In this document: one piece after another, positions 56,570 to 64,000 of the stretch
Layout of the letters: each line of letters opens with the position of its first letter
Position numbering within the stretch: the stretch's first letter is position 1
Program-made: the position numbers and the translations under genes
Source of the DNA: Myxococcota bacterium
Lineage (GTDB): Bacteria > Myxococcota_A > UBA9160 > UBA6930
Reading direction: 5' to 3'
Assembly: GCA_028285625.1 (NCBI GenBank)
Contig: JANQOX010000019.1
Coordinates: forward strand, 1 to 64,000
DNA length: 64,000 nt
The notes under the pieces: generated by a model
What the model was told of the DNA's origin: nothing
Seen by the model: only the letters and a program-made list of their open reading frames with translations
The model's database searches: none

Positions 56570-57270
56570 GCGCGCGCGCCCCCGCGGACGAAGCCGCCCG
56601 GCTGTTCGACAACCGTGGCCGCTTCGCCAGCCACGAAGGCGCCCCGGCGCTCGGGTTCGTCACGCCTGAGCGCGTTCGACTGGCGATGGGACTGGCCTCC
56701 CGGGGCACGGCCGTGGCCCTGGCCATGGCCGACGCGCCGCGCCCCGTGATGGATGCACTCTCGCTTCCCCAAGAGGCGCTCGTCGCGCGCGGTGTCCTGC
56801 TCGACGTGGCCCACGCCGCGGGGCGTCCCTGGCTCCCCGACGCCGCCTCGATCGGGCCAGCCTCCCTGGACGCCACCGCAGAGCGCCAGGGGGTCGCACT
56901 CGAATCGGGCGACGCCCTGTTCGTACGCACCGGCTTCGCGTCCGGGCTGGTCGCCGGGGGGGAGTCCGCGGGACGCCGCGCCCCAGCCCCCGGGATCGGC
57001 GCCAACTGCGCGCGCTGGCTCTACGAGCGGCAGGTCTCCTGGCTCGCCGCCGACACGCCCGAGGTCGAGGTGCAGCCCGCCGCCGCAGGCGACACGACCT
57101 CCGAGGCGCTGCGCACGGTCGCCCGCGACCACACGGGGATCGTGTTCGTGGGCGGCGTCGCGCTCGACGCCCTGGCCCAGGCCTGTGCGCGGGATGGGGA
57201 GTGGGCGTTCCTGCTGGTGTGTGCCCCGCCCGACGCCGACGGCGCGGTCTCGCCCGTCGCCATCCGCTAG
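56566..57270 (+). CDS. cyclase-family (kynurenine formamidase-like) protein missing the metal-binding motif
   Basis: A 234-residue protein from GTG 56566, overlapping the kdsB stop. The second half follows the cyclase/KynB-like family: VARGVLLDVAHAAGRPWLPD, AERQGVALESGDALFVRTGF, SWLAADTPEVEVQPAAA and HTGIVFVGGVALDALAQACA. In active members the HxGTHxDxP metal signature lies about 50-70 residues before RGVLLDV. Here that region (AMADAPRPVMDALSLPQEAL) is short and has no such His/Asp cluster, so the metal site appears deleted. It may be a non-enzymatic paralogue, a decaying gene or a different activity. Codon use is like the neighbours, and the frame is intact. The next gene follows by three nt. 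Confidence 0.7.
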   Translation: MSARAPADEAARLFDNRGRFASHEGAPALGFVTPERVRLAMGLASRGTAVALAMADAPRPVMDALSLPQEALVARGVLLDVAHAAGRPWLPDAASIGPASLDATAERQGVALESGDALFVRTGFASGLVAGGESAGRRAPAPGIGANCARWLYERQVSWLAADTPEVEVQPAAAGDTTSEALRTVARDHTGIVFVGGVALDALAQACARDGEWAFLLVCAPPDADGAVSPVAIR

Positions 57271-57273
57271 CCC

Positions 57274-59877
57274 TTGCCGTTGGACCGAAGGCGCGATGCG
57301 ACCCCGGTTGGGGAGACCCGGCCCCGGGGCAGTGTCCCGTGGCTGCCGGTGGCGCTCCTGTTCCTGTTGTCGGGTGCAGGCGCTTTGGTGCTCGAGACGC
57401 TCTGGCTGCGCTGGCTTCGGCTCCTGCTCGGTGCCACGGCGCCCGCGACCAGTGCCACCCTGCTTGCGTTCCTCGCAGGGCAGGCGCTCGGCGCCGCGAC
57501 CGGCGCGCGCCTGGCGGCGCGAGTACGCCACCCGCTGCGCACCTACGGCCTGCTCGAAATCGCGGGAGCCCTTGCGGCGCTGCTGGTGCCCGTGCTCCTG
57601 GGCCTGGGCCGGGGCCTGCTCGACGGACCCTACGATGCGCTGGTCGATCAGCCGGGCCTGCTGACCTTCGCGCGACTCGCACTGGCCCTTGCCGCCACGC
57701 TCCCCGCCGCGACGGCTCTGGGCGCCACGTTGCCCGTACTCTCCGCCGCCGTGGTGCGCCGACCCGACGGGCTGGGCTCGCGCGCCGGCGGGCTCTACGG
57801 CGTGCACGTTCTCGGCGCGGCCTGTGGTGTGGCGCTCGCCAGCTTCGTGCTGGTGGACGCGTTCGGCGTGCGCGCGTCCTACGGGATCGGAGCCGGACTG
57901 CTCGCGGCGGCCGGGCTCGGCGCCCTGGGGCTCTCCCGCCTGCCCGCCTTCTCGCCGGAAGGGGCGCAACGCACGCGCGAATCCGATCGCGGGGTGCAGC
58001 GCGACGATCCGGCCCAGGACGAGGGCCCTACCCGGCTTCGCGACCTGGCCGCCGTCGCGGCGCTCTCGGGTTTCGGCACCTTCGCGCTCCAGGTGCTCGG
58101 CGTGCAGGCGTTCGCGCTGGTGCTGAACCAGAGCACCCAGGCCTTTGGCGCGGTTCTCTTCGTGGTCCTCGGCTCGCTCGGCCTGGCGGCTGCGGGCGTG
58201 GCGACCCTGTTGCGGACCGGACGCATCGACGCGCGCGCTCTCCTGGGAACGTCGCTGGCCGGCGCCGCCGTTGCGAGCGCGGCCCTGCCCTGGGTCTTCG
58301 TGCACGCGACGGACGGCCTCACCTATCTGGGTGCCGAGGGCGACTGGCCTGCCTACCTGGTTCGCGCCCTGGCAACAGCGGCACTCGCGCTCGGCCCGCC
58401 GCTGCTGCTGGCGGGCGCCGTCCTTCCGGCGACGTTCGCTGCAGCGGGCCAGCGCACCGGCCAGACGCCGCCGGGGGTGCGCGTGGGCCGACTGCTGCTC
58501 GCCAACACACTCGGCGCTGCAGCCGGAGCCCTGGCCGGCCCCTGGCTCCTGCTCCCCGCGTTCGGGCCCTGGGGTGCGATGCAGGCCGTCGCCGTGGCCT
58601 ACGCGCTCGGCGCCGCCCTGCTCCCCGGCCCCGCACGGCCGGCACGCGCCGGGATCGCCCTCGCCGGCGTAGCCGTGCTCATGGTGCTGGCCGGGCCCGC
58701 CCGGCTTCCGCTGGTGCCCTTGCAGCCCGGCGAGTCGCTTCGCCAGGTCGAGTCTACGCCGTCGGGGCTGGTGGCCGTGGTGGAGCGCGACGAGGTCCCG
58801 CGGATCCAGATCGACAACCACTACACCCTGGGAGGCGCCGCCGACCGCGTCCACCAGGAGCGTCAGGGCCACCTGGGTCTGCTGCTGCGGCCGGGTGCAC
58901 GGCGCGTCGCCTTTCTCGGGACGGCGACCGGCAGCAGCGCATCCGCCGCGCGCCTGCACGACGTGCGCGAGCTGGCCGCCGTCGAACTCGTCCCGGCCGT
59001 CGCCCGCCTGGCGCGCGAACTCCTGCCCGACGCGGGCGGCGCCATCTACGGCCTGCCGGGCACGCGACTCGTGGTGGACGACGCGCGCAACCACATGCGC
59101 GCGACCCAGGCGCGCTTCGACGCCGTGGTCTCCGACCTCTTCGTCCCCTGGCGCTCGGGTGCCGGCGCGCTCTTCACCCGCGAGCACTTCGAAGCCGTGC
59201 GCACGCGCCTCGCCGAGGACGGCGCCTTCTGTCAGTGGCTGCCCCTCTACCAGCTGAGCGAGGAGGAATTCCTGATCATCGCGGCGACCTTCCACGACGT
59301 CTTTCCGACGGGCGCGGTGTTTCGGGGCGACTTCTACGGGCGCCACCCGATCGCTGCCCTGGTGGGCTACCGCGATGATCCACCGCCCGCTCACTCGGTG
59401 GCGGCGGCGGCCATCCAGATCGGCGAGCGCGGTGCCATGGACCGCTGGGTGAGCCATCCGCTCGGTCCGTTTGCCCTGTATGCCGGCCCGCTCTCGGCGA
59501 TCGAGGGCACCGAGAACCTGCCGCGCAACACCGACGACCGGCCCGTGATCGAGCTTCGCGCCGCACGCAGTCACGCCGGTGGGCGGCGCGGCAAGCAGGA
59601 TGCCTTCGTCGGCCTGCGCTGGGCGGCCTTCCAGGAACGCCTGGCCACGGCCAGGACACGCCGGGGCGACGACTTCTGGCCCGGGCTTCCCGTCGAGGCG
59701 CGACGCGCCAGCGAGGGAGGGCGGGCGCTGCAGGGCGCGAGTGCGCTCTACGTGGCAGGGCGCGAACAAGAGGCGGGCCGCGCGCTGGCGGTGGCCGCCG
59801 AGCTGCTGCCCCCTGCACTGCTGGCCGAAGCCCCCGAAGACCCCACGGCCTCGGACGTCTGGCACGCCGGGCCCTAG
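57274..59877 (+). CDS. membrane-fused spermidine synthase-like protein
   Basis: An 867-residue protein from TTG 57274. The N-terminal ~470 residues hold about a dozen hydrophobic helices (VALLFLLSGAGALVLETLWL; TLLAFLAGQALGAATGARLA; LLLAGAVLPATFAA), the MFS-like half of the 'fused MFS/spermidine synthase' family. From about residue 490 is a spermidine-synthase-like domain: IQIDNHYTLGGAADRVHQER, RVAFLGTATGSSASAARLHD (nucleotide loop), LAAVELVPAVARLARELLP and VVSDLFVPWRSGAGALFTRE. The dcSAM loop reads GTATGS rather than the common GxGxG. A helical C-terminal tail follows. Whether it makes polyamines or another product is unknown. It ends seven nt from the convergent peptidase stop. Confidence 0.83.
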   Translation: MPLDRRRDATPVGETRPRGSVPWLPVALLFLLSGAGALVLETLWLRWLRLLLGATAPATSATLLAFLAGQALGAATGARLAARVRHPLRTYGLLEIAGALAALLVPVLLGLGRGLLDGPYDALVDQPGLLTFARLALALAATLPAATALGATLPVLSAAVVRRPDGLGSRAGGLYGVHVLGAACGVALASFVLVDAFGVRASYGIGAGLLAAAGLGALGLSRLPAFSPEGAQRTRESDRGVQRDDPAQDEGPTRLRDLAAVAALSGFGTFALQVLGVQAFALVLNQSTQAFGAVLFVVLGSLGLAAAGVATLLRTGRIDARALLGTSLAGAAVASAALPWVFVHATDGLTYLGAEGDWPAYLVRALATAALALGPPLLLAGAVLPATFAAAGQRTGQTPPGVRVGRLLLANTLGAAAGALAGPWLLLPAFGPWGAMQAVAVAYALGAALLPGPARPARAGIALAGVAVLMVLAGPARLPLVPLQPGESLRQVESTPSGLVAVVERDEVPRIQIDNHYTLGGAADRVHQERQGHLGLLLRPGARRVAFLGTATGSSASAARLHDVRELAAVELVPAVARLARELLPDAGGAIYGLPGTRLVVDDARNHMRATQARFDAVVSDLFVPWRSGAGALFTREHFEAVRTRLAEDGAFCQWLPLYQLSEEEFLIIAATFHDVFPTGAVFRGDFYGRHPIAALVGYRDDPPPAHSVAAAAIQIGERGAMDRWVSHPLGPFALYAGPLSAIEGTENLPRNTDDRPVIELRAARSHAGGRRGKQDAFVGLRWAAFQERLATARTRRGDDFWPGLPVEARRASEGGRALQGASALYVAGREQEAGRALAVAAELLPPALLAEAPEDPTASDVWHAGP

Positions 59878-59884
59878 CGGGGCC

Positions 59885-61309
59885 CTAGGGCGACCCGTCG
59901 GCCGGCAGCGCCTCGGCGCCGCGCAGCAGCACGTCGTAGAACGGCACCACCTCCTCGTCGAAGTTCTGGACGGCGATGCGCTCGTCGACACCGTGGATGC
60001 GTGAGATGTCGTCGGGGCCCAGCCGGAACGCAGTGAAGCGGAAGGCGTCGTCGGCCACCGGCGCGTAGTGCTTCGAGTCGGTTCCCCCGAGCACCAACCC
60101 CGGAGCCACGACGATTCCCGGTACCAGCTCTTCGAGGGACGTCTCGAGCAGCCGGTACGCGGCCGACCCGGTATCGGCCACGGGAGACGGCTCGGTGGCG
60201 CGGGAGTCGGGCTCGACCACCACGTTCAGGTCGGCGACGAGCCCGCGCACGTGGGCCAGCACGTCGTCGCTGGTGTCGCCCGGAGCCAGGCGGAAGTTCA
60301 CCGTGGCCTCCGCAGTGGCCGGCAGCACGTTCTCCTTCACACCGCCTGCGACCATGGTGACGGCGGTGGTGGTCCGGATCATTGCGTTGGTGGCGGGTGC
60401 CGCCTCGAGCGCCGTGCGAACCAGCGGGGCGAGCAGCCAGCGCTGCTCGATCGCGATGCGCTGCAACGTCGGCAGGTACGGCGCCGTGGCGTCGAGCATG
60501 CCCCCCACCACGCCCTCGATGCGCGCCGGCATCGGGTTCGCCTCCACCCGGGTGATGGCCTGTGCGAGCACACCGATCGCAGTGTTCGGCGGCGGCGTGC
60601 TCGAGTGGCCACCATCGGCGTGCGCCACCAGGCGAACGGTCATGTAGCCCTTCTCGGCGATGCCGATGAGTGCCACGGGGACCGGAATGCCGGCCACGCC
60701 GCCTTCGGTGATGGCCATGCCCTCGTCCAGGGAGAAGAGCAGCTGCACGTCGCGCTCTCGCAGCCAATCCGCGGTGGCGCCCGCGCCGGCGTCGCCGCCG
60801 ATCTCCTCGTCGTGGCCGAACGCGAGAAAGACGGTGCGACGCGGCTGGAACCCCGCTGCGAGCAGGCGCTCGGCGGCCGCGAGCATCGCGATCACGCCCG
60901 CCTTGTCGTCGAGGGCGCCGCGGCCCCACACGTAGCCCTCGGCGATCACACCGGCGAACGGCGGGTGGGTCCAGGCCGAGGCATCGCCCTCGGGCACCAC
61001 GTCGAAGTGCGCCGTCAGCAGGATCGGCTTCTGATCGGGCTCGCGACCCGGCCAGACGTAGAGCAGGCTCCAGTCGTTGATGAGGTGGCGTTCCAGCGAG
61101 GCGTGGACCCGGGGAAAGGCCTCCTCGACGAACCGGTGGAACTGGCGGAACGCCTCGGGATCGAACTCGGCCGGGTCCTGGGACGAGATGGTGCGCAGCT
61201 GGATCGCCCTGGCGAGCAGCTCGGAAGGTGCCTGGGCAGCGGATGCGATGGGCAGTGCGGCCAGCGCCACCGCGCCGGCGAGCAGGAAGGAGAGCGCGCG
61301 AACCGTCAT
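59885..61309 (-). CDS. secreted M20-family metallopeptidase
   Basis: A 474-residue protein from ATG 61309. The signal peptide (MTVRALSFLLAGAVALAALP, cleavage near ASAA) exports it. The di-zinc peptidase core has LLTAHFDVVPEGDASAWTHP (first His and Asp), VWGRGALDDKAGVIAMLAAA (bridging Asp), FLAFGHDEEIGGDAGAGATA (catalytic Glu and metal Glu), FSLDEGMAIT and LVLGGTDSKHYAPVADDAF (last His). It resembles carboxypeptidase S/aminoacylase-type M20 proteins of similar length. It is encoded two nt after the acyl-CoA ligase stop, so the pair is one operon; a link such as recycling of N-acyl amino acids is inference. Confidence 0.92.
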   Translation of the reverse strand: MTVRALSFLLAGAVALAALPIASAAQAPSELLARAIQLRTISSQDPAEFDPEAFRQFHRFVEEAFPRVHASLERHLINDWSLLYVWPGREPDQKPILLTAHFDVVPEGDASAWTHPPFAGVIAEGYVWGRGALDDKAGVIAMLAAAERLLAAGFQPRRTVFLAFGHDEEIGGDAGAGATADWLRERDVQLLFSLDEGMAITEGGVAGIPVPVALIGIAEKGYMTVRLVAHADGGHSSTPPPNTAIGVLAQAITRVEANPMPARIEGVVGGMLDATAPYLPTLQRIAIEQRWLLAPLVRTALEAAPATNAMIRTTTAVTMVAGGVKENVLPATAEATVNFRLAPGDTSDDVLAHVRGLVADLNVVVEPDSRATEPSPVADTGSAAYRLLETSLEELVPGIVVAPGLVLGGTDSKHYAPVADDAFRFTAFRLGPDDISRIHGVDERIAVQNFDEEVVPFYDVLLRGAEALPADGSP

Positions 61310-61311
61310 GG

Positions 61312-62916
61312 TCAGTTCCCCTGGATCCTCTTCTCGTAGCCGGCCCATTCTTTCTCGCGCAGTCGGAACTTCTGGATCTTGCCCGTCGAAGTCTTCGGAA
61401 GCTCCATGAACTCCACCGCCTTCGGGCACTTGAAGTGCGCGAGGGTCTCGCGACAGAAGCCGATGATCTCGTCCTCCGTCGCCTCGGCCCCCGGCTTGAG
61501 TGCCACGTAGGCCTTCGGCACCTCGCCCCACTTCTCGTGGGGCATGGCGACCACGGCGGCCTCGAGGACCGCCGGGTGCTTGACTACGGTGTGCTCGACC
61601 TCGATCGTCGAGATGTTCTCGCCGCCACTGATGATGATGTCCTTCTTGCGATCGCGCAGTTCGATGTAGCCGTCGGGATGCACCACGCCCAGGTCGCCCG
61701 AGTGGAACCAGCCGCCCTCGAAGGCCTTCGCGGTGGCGGCTTCGTCCTCGAAGTAGCCCTTCATCACGTTGTTGCCGCGCATCACGACCTCTCCCATGGT
61801 GGCGGCATCGGGCGGCACGTCCCGCATGGCGTCGTCCACCACCCGAAGATGGGTCGCGTGGTGGTACGGCACGCCCTGACGCGACATCACGCGCGCCTTG
61901 CCCTCGGGATCGAGCGACTCCCAGTCGGCCTGCATCTCGCAGTAGACATGGGGGCCGTAGGTCTCGGTGAGCCCGTAGAGGTGGGTCACCCGCACGCCCA
62001 GCGACTCCATGCGCGCAAGCAGCGTCGGCGATGGCGGCGCGCCCCCCGTGGCCACCCGCACCGGCGGATCGAAGCGCACGCCCGCGGCCTCGGGCGCTTC
62101 GGCCAGCATCAACAGTACCGTGGGAGCCCCGTTGAAGTGGGTGACCCTCTCCTGGGGGATCAGCTCGAGGATGCGCGCCGGGTCGACGCCGCGCAGCATC
62201 ACGTGGGTGCCGCCGGCGCCGGTCACCGCCCAGGGAAAGCACCAGCCGTTGCAGTGGAACATCGGCAGCGTCCACAGAAACACACTGTCACGGCCGAGGC
62301 CGTGTACGTACATCTCGCCGAGGGCGTTCAGGAAGGCACCGCGGTGGGTGTACATCACGCCCTTGGGCTGGCCGGTCGTGCCGGACGTGTAGTTGATCGA
62401 GGTGAGCGCGTTCTCGTCCTCGAGCTGCAGCGCCACGGACAGGACCGGGGCCCCCTCCACGAACTCGGCGTAGGTCGGCCCGGGAAGAGGCGAGCCGGTC
62501 ACCCCGGCGACGGGGTCTTCCACGTTCACGTAGAGGGGCGCGCCCTGGGCGGGTGGCACGATCTGGCCGGCCAGCTCGGGGTCGCAGAAGACGATGCGCG
62601 CACCCGAGTGGGCGAGGATGTAGCCCACCTCTTCGGCCTGGAGCCGCGTGTTGATGGCCACGAGCGCCGCGCCGACGCGCAGCACCGCAAAGTGAGCCAC
62701 CAGCAACTCGGGCACGTTCGGCGCGAGAAACGCCACCCGGTCACCCGGCACGATGCCCGCGCGCTCGAGGGCACCGGCCATGCGGCCGACCTCCTGCGCC
62801 AGGCGCGCATAGGTCCAGCGCTCGGTCCCATAGACCACCGCCGTGCGCTCGGGAAAGACCCGCAGGGTGCGCTCCAGGAGCGCCACGGGCGTCATCGCGT
62901 CCAGGTGTACCGCCAT
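61312..62916 (-). CDS. AMP-forming acyl-CoA ligase
   Basis: A 534-residue ANL-superfamily ligase. ATG 62916 is chosen (MAVHLDAMTPVALL) because a -10-like TACCTT ends six nt before it. The adenylation motifs are LTSINYTSGTTGQPKGVMYT (P-loop), FNGAPTVLLMLAEAPEAAGV, HLYGLTETYGPHVYCEMQAD, GGWFHSGDLGVVHPDGYIEL, RDRKKDIIISGGENISTIEV and KTSTGKIQKFRLREKEW with the catalytic Lys. It resembles medium/long-chain or acetoacetate-type fatty acid CoA ligases; the acyl chain cannot be predicted. The M20 peptidase follows in the same operon. Confidence 0.93.
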   Translation of the reverse strand: MAVHLDAMTPVALLERTLRVFPERTAVVYGTERWTYARLAQEVGRMAGALERAGIVPGDRVAFLAPNVPELLVAHFAVLRVGAALVAINTRLQAEEVGYILAHSGARIVFCDPELAGQIVPPAQGAPLYVNVEDPVAGVTGSPLPGPTYAEFVEGAPVLSVALQLEDENALTSINYTSGTTGQPKGVMYTHRGAFLNALGEMYVHGLGRDSVFLWTLPMFHCNGWCFPWAVTGAGGTHVMLRGVDPARILELIPQERVTHFNGAPTVLLMLAEAPEAAGVRFDPPVRVATGGAPPSPTLLARMESLGVRVTHLYGLTETYGPHVYCEMQADWESLDPEGKARVMSRQGVPYHHATHLRVVDDAMRDVPPDAATMGEVVMRGNNVMKGYFEDEAATAKAFEGGWFHSGDLGVVHPDGYIELRDRKKDIIISGGENISTIEVEHTVVKHPAVLEAAVVAMPHEKWGEVPKAYVALKPGAEATEDEIIGFCRETLAHFKCPKAVEFMELPKTSTGKIQKFRLREKEWAGYEKRIQGN

Positions 62917-62922
62917 CGCGCC

Positions 62923-62928
62923 AAGGTA
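62923..62928 (-). promoter_or_regulatory. -10-like TACCTT of the acyl-CoA ligase operon
   Basis: On the minus strand TACCTT ends six nt before ATG 62916, matching the leaderless pattern. Confidence 0.5.
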
Positions 62929-62997
62929 CCAGCAAACCGGGCGCTGCCGGCTCCCCACCCGCTTCGGAGGCCGCGCGGGCCGCGATGCCCATGGCGC

Positions 62998-63027
62998 TTG
63001 TGTCTGGCGCGAACCATCGGATAGGAT
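62998..63027 (+). promoter_or_regulatory. promoter of the purU-upstream RNA
   Basis: TTGTGT (62998-63003), an 18-nt spacer and TAGGAT (63022-63027) form a sigma-70-like promoter; the -10 is identical to that of the SRP RNA. The predicted transcript start is near 63034. The 534-nt stretch 62917-63450 has no confident protein gene and holds this promoter, a structured RNA and a terminator. Confidence 0.5.
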
Positions 63028-63174
63028 CCGGACCAGGGAAGCTCACTCCTTCCCGAGTCCGGCTCCGGTCGGGCGACCCAGGGACGGTGGGAACGGCGCC
63101 TGCAAGCACTCTGGGACTGACGCGGGTCACTGGGGCCCGTGGGAAGCAAACCCGCCGGACAAGGAGGTGAACAA

Positions 63175-63219
63175 TTGGACCAATGTCGAACTACGGCGAG
63201 TGAGGTGGCGGCGCTCTGA
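63175..63219 (+). CDS. possible 14-residue leader peptide inside the candidate RNA
   Basis: TTG 63175 opens a 15-codon frame (MDQCRTTASEVAAL, stop 63217-63219) exactly seven nt after AAGGAGG, the best ribosome site in the window. An alternative GTG at 63168 would read 27 codons to 63250 but overlaps the site. The peptide has no recognisable attenuator run of codons. It is listed because such a site is unlikely to be idle; evidence is otherwise weak. Confidence 0.25.
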   Translation: MDQCRTTASEVAAL

Positions 63220-63288
63220 CGCCATCGTTGCCGATTTCATCTTCGGTTGAAGTCCGGTGAGGTTGGGGCGCCAGTCCCAGGCCACCGT

Positions 63289-63346
63289 CCCCGGGAGCGC
63301 GGCCGCCGTAGCCGCCACGGGCCCACGGGCCGCTCCCGGGGATTTT
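63289..63346 (+). terminator. rho-independent terminator before purU
   Basis: A perfect 11-bp stem (CCCCGGGAGCG at 63289-63299, CGCTCCCGGGG at 63331-63341) with further CGGCC/GGGCC pairing inside is followed by ATTTT (63342-63346). It is the clearest terminator in the window, and it lies on the plus strand between the candidate RNA and purU. Confidence 0.75.
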
Positions 63347-63436
63347 CTCGTCCTGGGCTCGAGAGCGGCTGGAGCGCCGTAGGGCAATCGCCCCTGTTCT
63401 GGCCGATCCCCGCCCGGCCCAGCGAGCCAGGCTGGC

Positions 63437-63442
63437 TAGACT
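63437..63442 (+). promoter_or_regulatory. -10-like TAGACT of purU
   Basis: TAGACT ends eight nt before purU ATG 63451, downstream of the terminator, so purU could be expressed from its own leaderless transcript. Confidence 0.5.
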
Positions 63443-63450
63443 GGGCGGCC

Positions 63451-64000
63451 ATGGCCGATCCCCGCTCGACCCGAGCCACCTTGCTGGTGTGCTGCCCGGA
63501 CCAACGCGGCATCGTGGCGGCCCTGGCCCAGACGCTCCACGGTCATGGCGCGAACATCCTCGACGCCGACCAGCACACCGATACCGCCGCGGGTCGCTTC
63601 TTCCAGCGCATCCACTTCGACCTGGTCGAGATGCGCACCGACCTGGTGTCGCTGGAGGCGGGCATCGGCGAAGTGGCCGACCGCTTCGATATGACCTGGC
63701 GGCTGTCGCACGCCAGCGCGCGCAAGCGCGTGGCGATCTTCGTGTCGAAGTACGACCACTGCCTCTACGACCTGCTGCTGCGCCACCGCGCCGGCGAGCT
63801 GCGCTGTGACATCGCGATGATCCTCTCGAACCACCCCGACCTCCAGCCGGTCGCCGAGTGGTTCGGCCTGCCCTACCACGTGTTTCCGATCACCAAGGAG
63901 ACCAAGGCCGAGCAGGAGAAGCGCGAGATGGCGCTGATCGACGAGGCGCAGGTCGATCTGGTCGTGCTCGCCCGCTACATGCAGGTGCTCTCCGGTGACT
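63451..64000 (+). CDS. purU: formyltetrahydrofolate deformylase (3' end outside window)
   Basis: The first 183 residues are visible from ATG 63451; the gene runs off the right edge. PurU hydrolyses 10-formyl-THF to formate and THF, balancing one-carbon pools. The N-terminal ACT domain is clear (TLLVCCPDQRGIVAALAQTL; GANILDADQHTDTAAGRFF). The catalytic formyltransferase-like domain follows: KRVAIFVSKYDHCLYDLLLR, DIAMILSNHPDLQPVAEWFG, PYHVFPITKETKAEQEKREM and VDLVVLARYMQVLSGD, where ARYMQILS is a conserved hallmark before the active site. The catalytic His-Asp region lies outside the window. Confidence 0.95.
   Translation, partial: MADPRSTRATLLVCCPDQRGIVAALAQTLHGHGANILDADQHTDTAAGRFFQRIHFDLVEMRTDLVSLEAGIGEVADRFDMTWRLSHASARKRVAIFVSKYDHCLYDLLLRHRAGELRCDIAMILSNHPDLQPVAEWFGLPYHVFPITKETKAEQEKREMALIDEAQVDLVVLARYMQVLSGD

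Larger units (their letters stand above)
63034..63350 (+). ncRNA. candidate structured RNA (sRNA or purU leader)
   Basis: About 315 nt lie between a sigma-70-like promoter and a strong terminator hairpin, with no conserved protein. Recognisable helices are GGGAAG/CTTCCC (63036-63041/63049-63054) and GGTC/GACC just after. CCGGAC at 63155-63160 can pair either with GTCCGG at 63057-63062 or with GTCCGG at 63252-63257. CCGGAC directly precedes a perfect AAGGAGG ribosome site (63161-63167). The choice of partners looks like a switch. It does not match the cores of RNase P, tmRNA, cobalamin, TPP or glycine elements as I know them; 6S RNA could not be confirmed or excluded. It could be a free sRNA or an attenuated leader of purU, a folate gene. 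Confidence 0.45.

Noticed and set aside
56389..59991. 1200-codon minus-strand frame opposite kdsB, the cyclase-like gene and the synthase fusion
   Set aside because: Spans three convincing plus-strand genes and reads as low-complexity Gly/Gln/Arg; no motif.
63034..63260. Cobalamin riboswitch, RNase P RNA or tmRNA in the purU upstream region
   Set aside because: A GTCACTGG...GGGAAG stretch recalls part of a cobalamin element, but the other conserved boxes are absent; RNase P and tmRNA core sequences are also absent.

Overview
The window is strongly GC-rich chromosomal DNA from a Gram-negative bacterium. It carries lipopolysaccharide (kdsB), lipoprotein and RND-type envelope genes. Almost all codons end in G or C, and GTG and TTG starts are common. 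An mglB-mglA pair whose MglA closely matches the Myxococcus protein, together with DUF1501/DUF1800, MMPL plus LolA-like and many orphan lipoprotein genes, points to a Myxococcota or other 'deltaproteobacterial' lineage, probably uncultured. I cannot place it more precisely. No prophage, insertion sequence, CRISPR array or rRNA is visible; the window reads as housekeeping core mixed with accessory genes.

Layout. 1-4.7 kb: a heme-motif PD40/TPR lipoprotein (cut by the window edge), a secreted beta-helix protein and a chorismatase-like protein. 4.8-9.8 kb: a TetR-regulated RND efflux operon. 9.8-18.2 kb: small metabolic and redox genes, including a PLP decarboxylase, YHS, VOC and LysR genes, tRNA-Ser, a secreted sugar dehydrogenase and a SMUG-type DNA glycosylase. 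18.2-23.6 kb: SRP RNA, dnaX, ybaB, recR, mglB, mglA and a hydrolase lacking its serine. 23.6-30.5 kb: a methyltransferase diverging from priA, then def-fmt-rsmB-rpe with overlapping codons. 30.6-34 kb: a LolA-like protein facing an MMPL exporter. 34-40.4 kb: tRNA-Pro, a BFN lipoprotein, ridA, a CPBP protease, greA, an adenylate cyclase, tRNA-Asn and ppk1. 40.4-46.2 kb: the DUF1800-DUF1501 pair, a deoxyhypusine-synthase homologue, a hydrolase and an SH3 protein. 46.5-50.4 kb: a two-subunit ABC exporter. 50.4-59.9 kb: an esterase, a PhyH dioxygenase, a lipoprotein, ParA with PPi-type phosphofructokinase, kdsB, a degenerate cyclase-family protein and a spermidine-synthase fusion. 59.9-64 kb: an acyl-CoA ligase with an M20 peptidase, a candidate structured RNA with its own promoter and terminator, and purU (cut by the window edge).

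The strongest window-wide signal is regulatory. At least twelve genes have a TANNNT box ending only 6-8 nt before the start codon. This is the spacing expected if the -10 element sits directly on the gene and the mRNA is leaderless. The SRP RNA and the purU-upstream RNA carry the same kind of box (TAGGAT) at positions that predict their 5' ends.

Other points of interest: the 3' arm of the SRP RNA is duplicated in front of dnaX; fmt has no ATG, GTG or TTG where it should start, only a CTG overlapping the def stop; two enzymes (22776-23585 and 56566-57270) have lost catalytic residues; three intergenic arrays of short palindrome-bearing tandem repeats occur; and the mglBA leader can form mutually exclusive hairpins.
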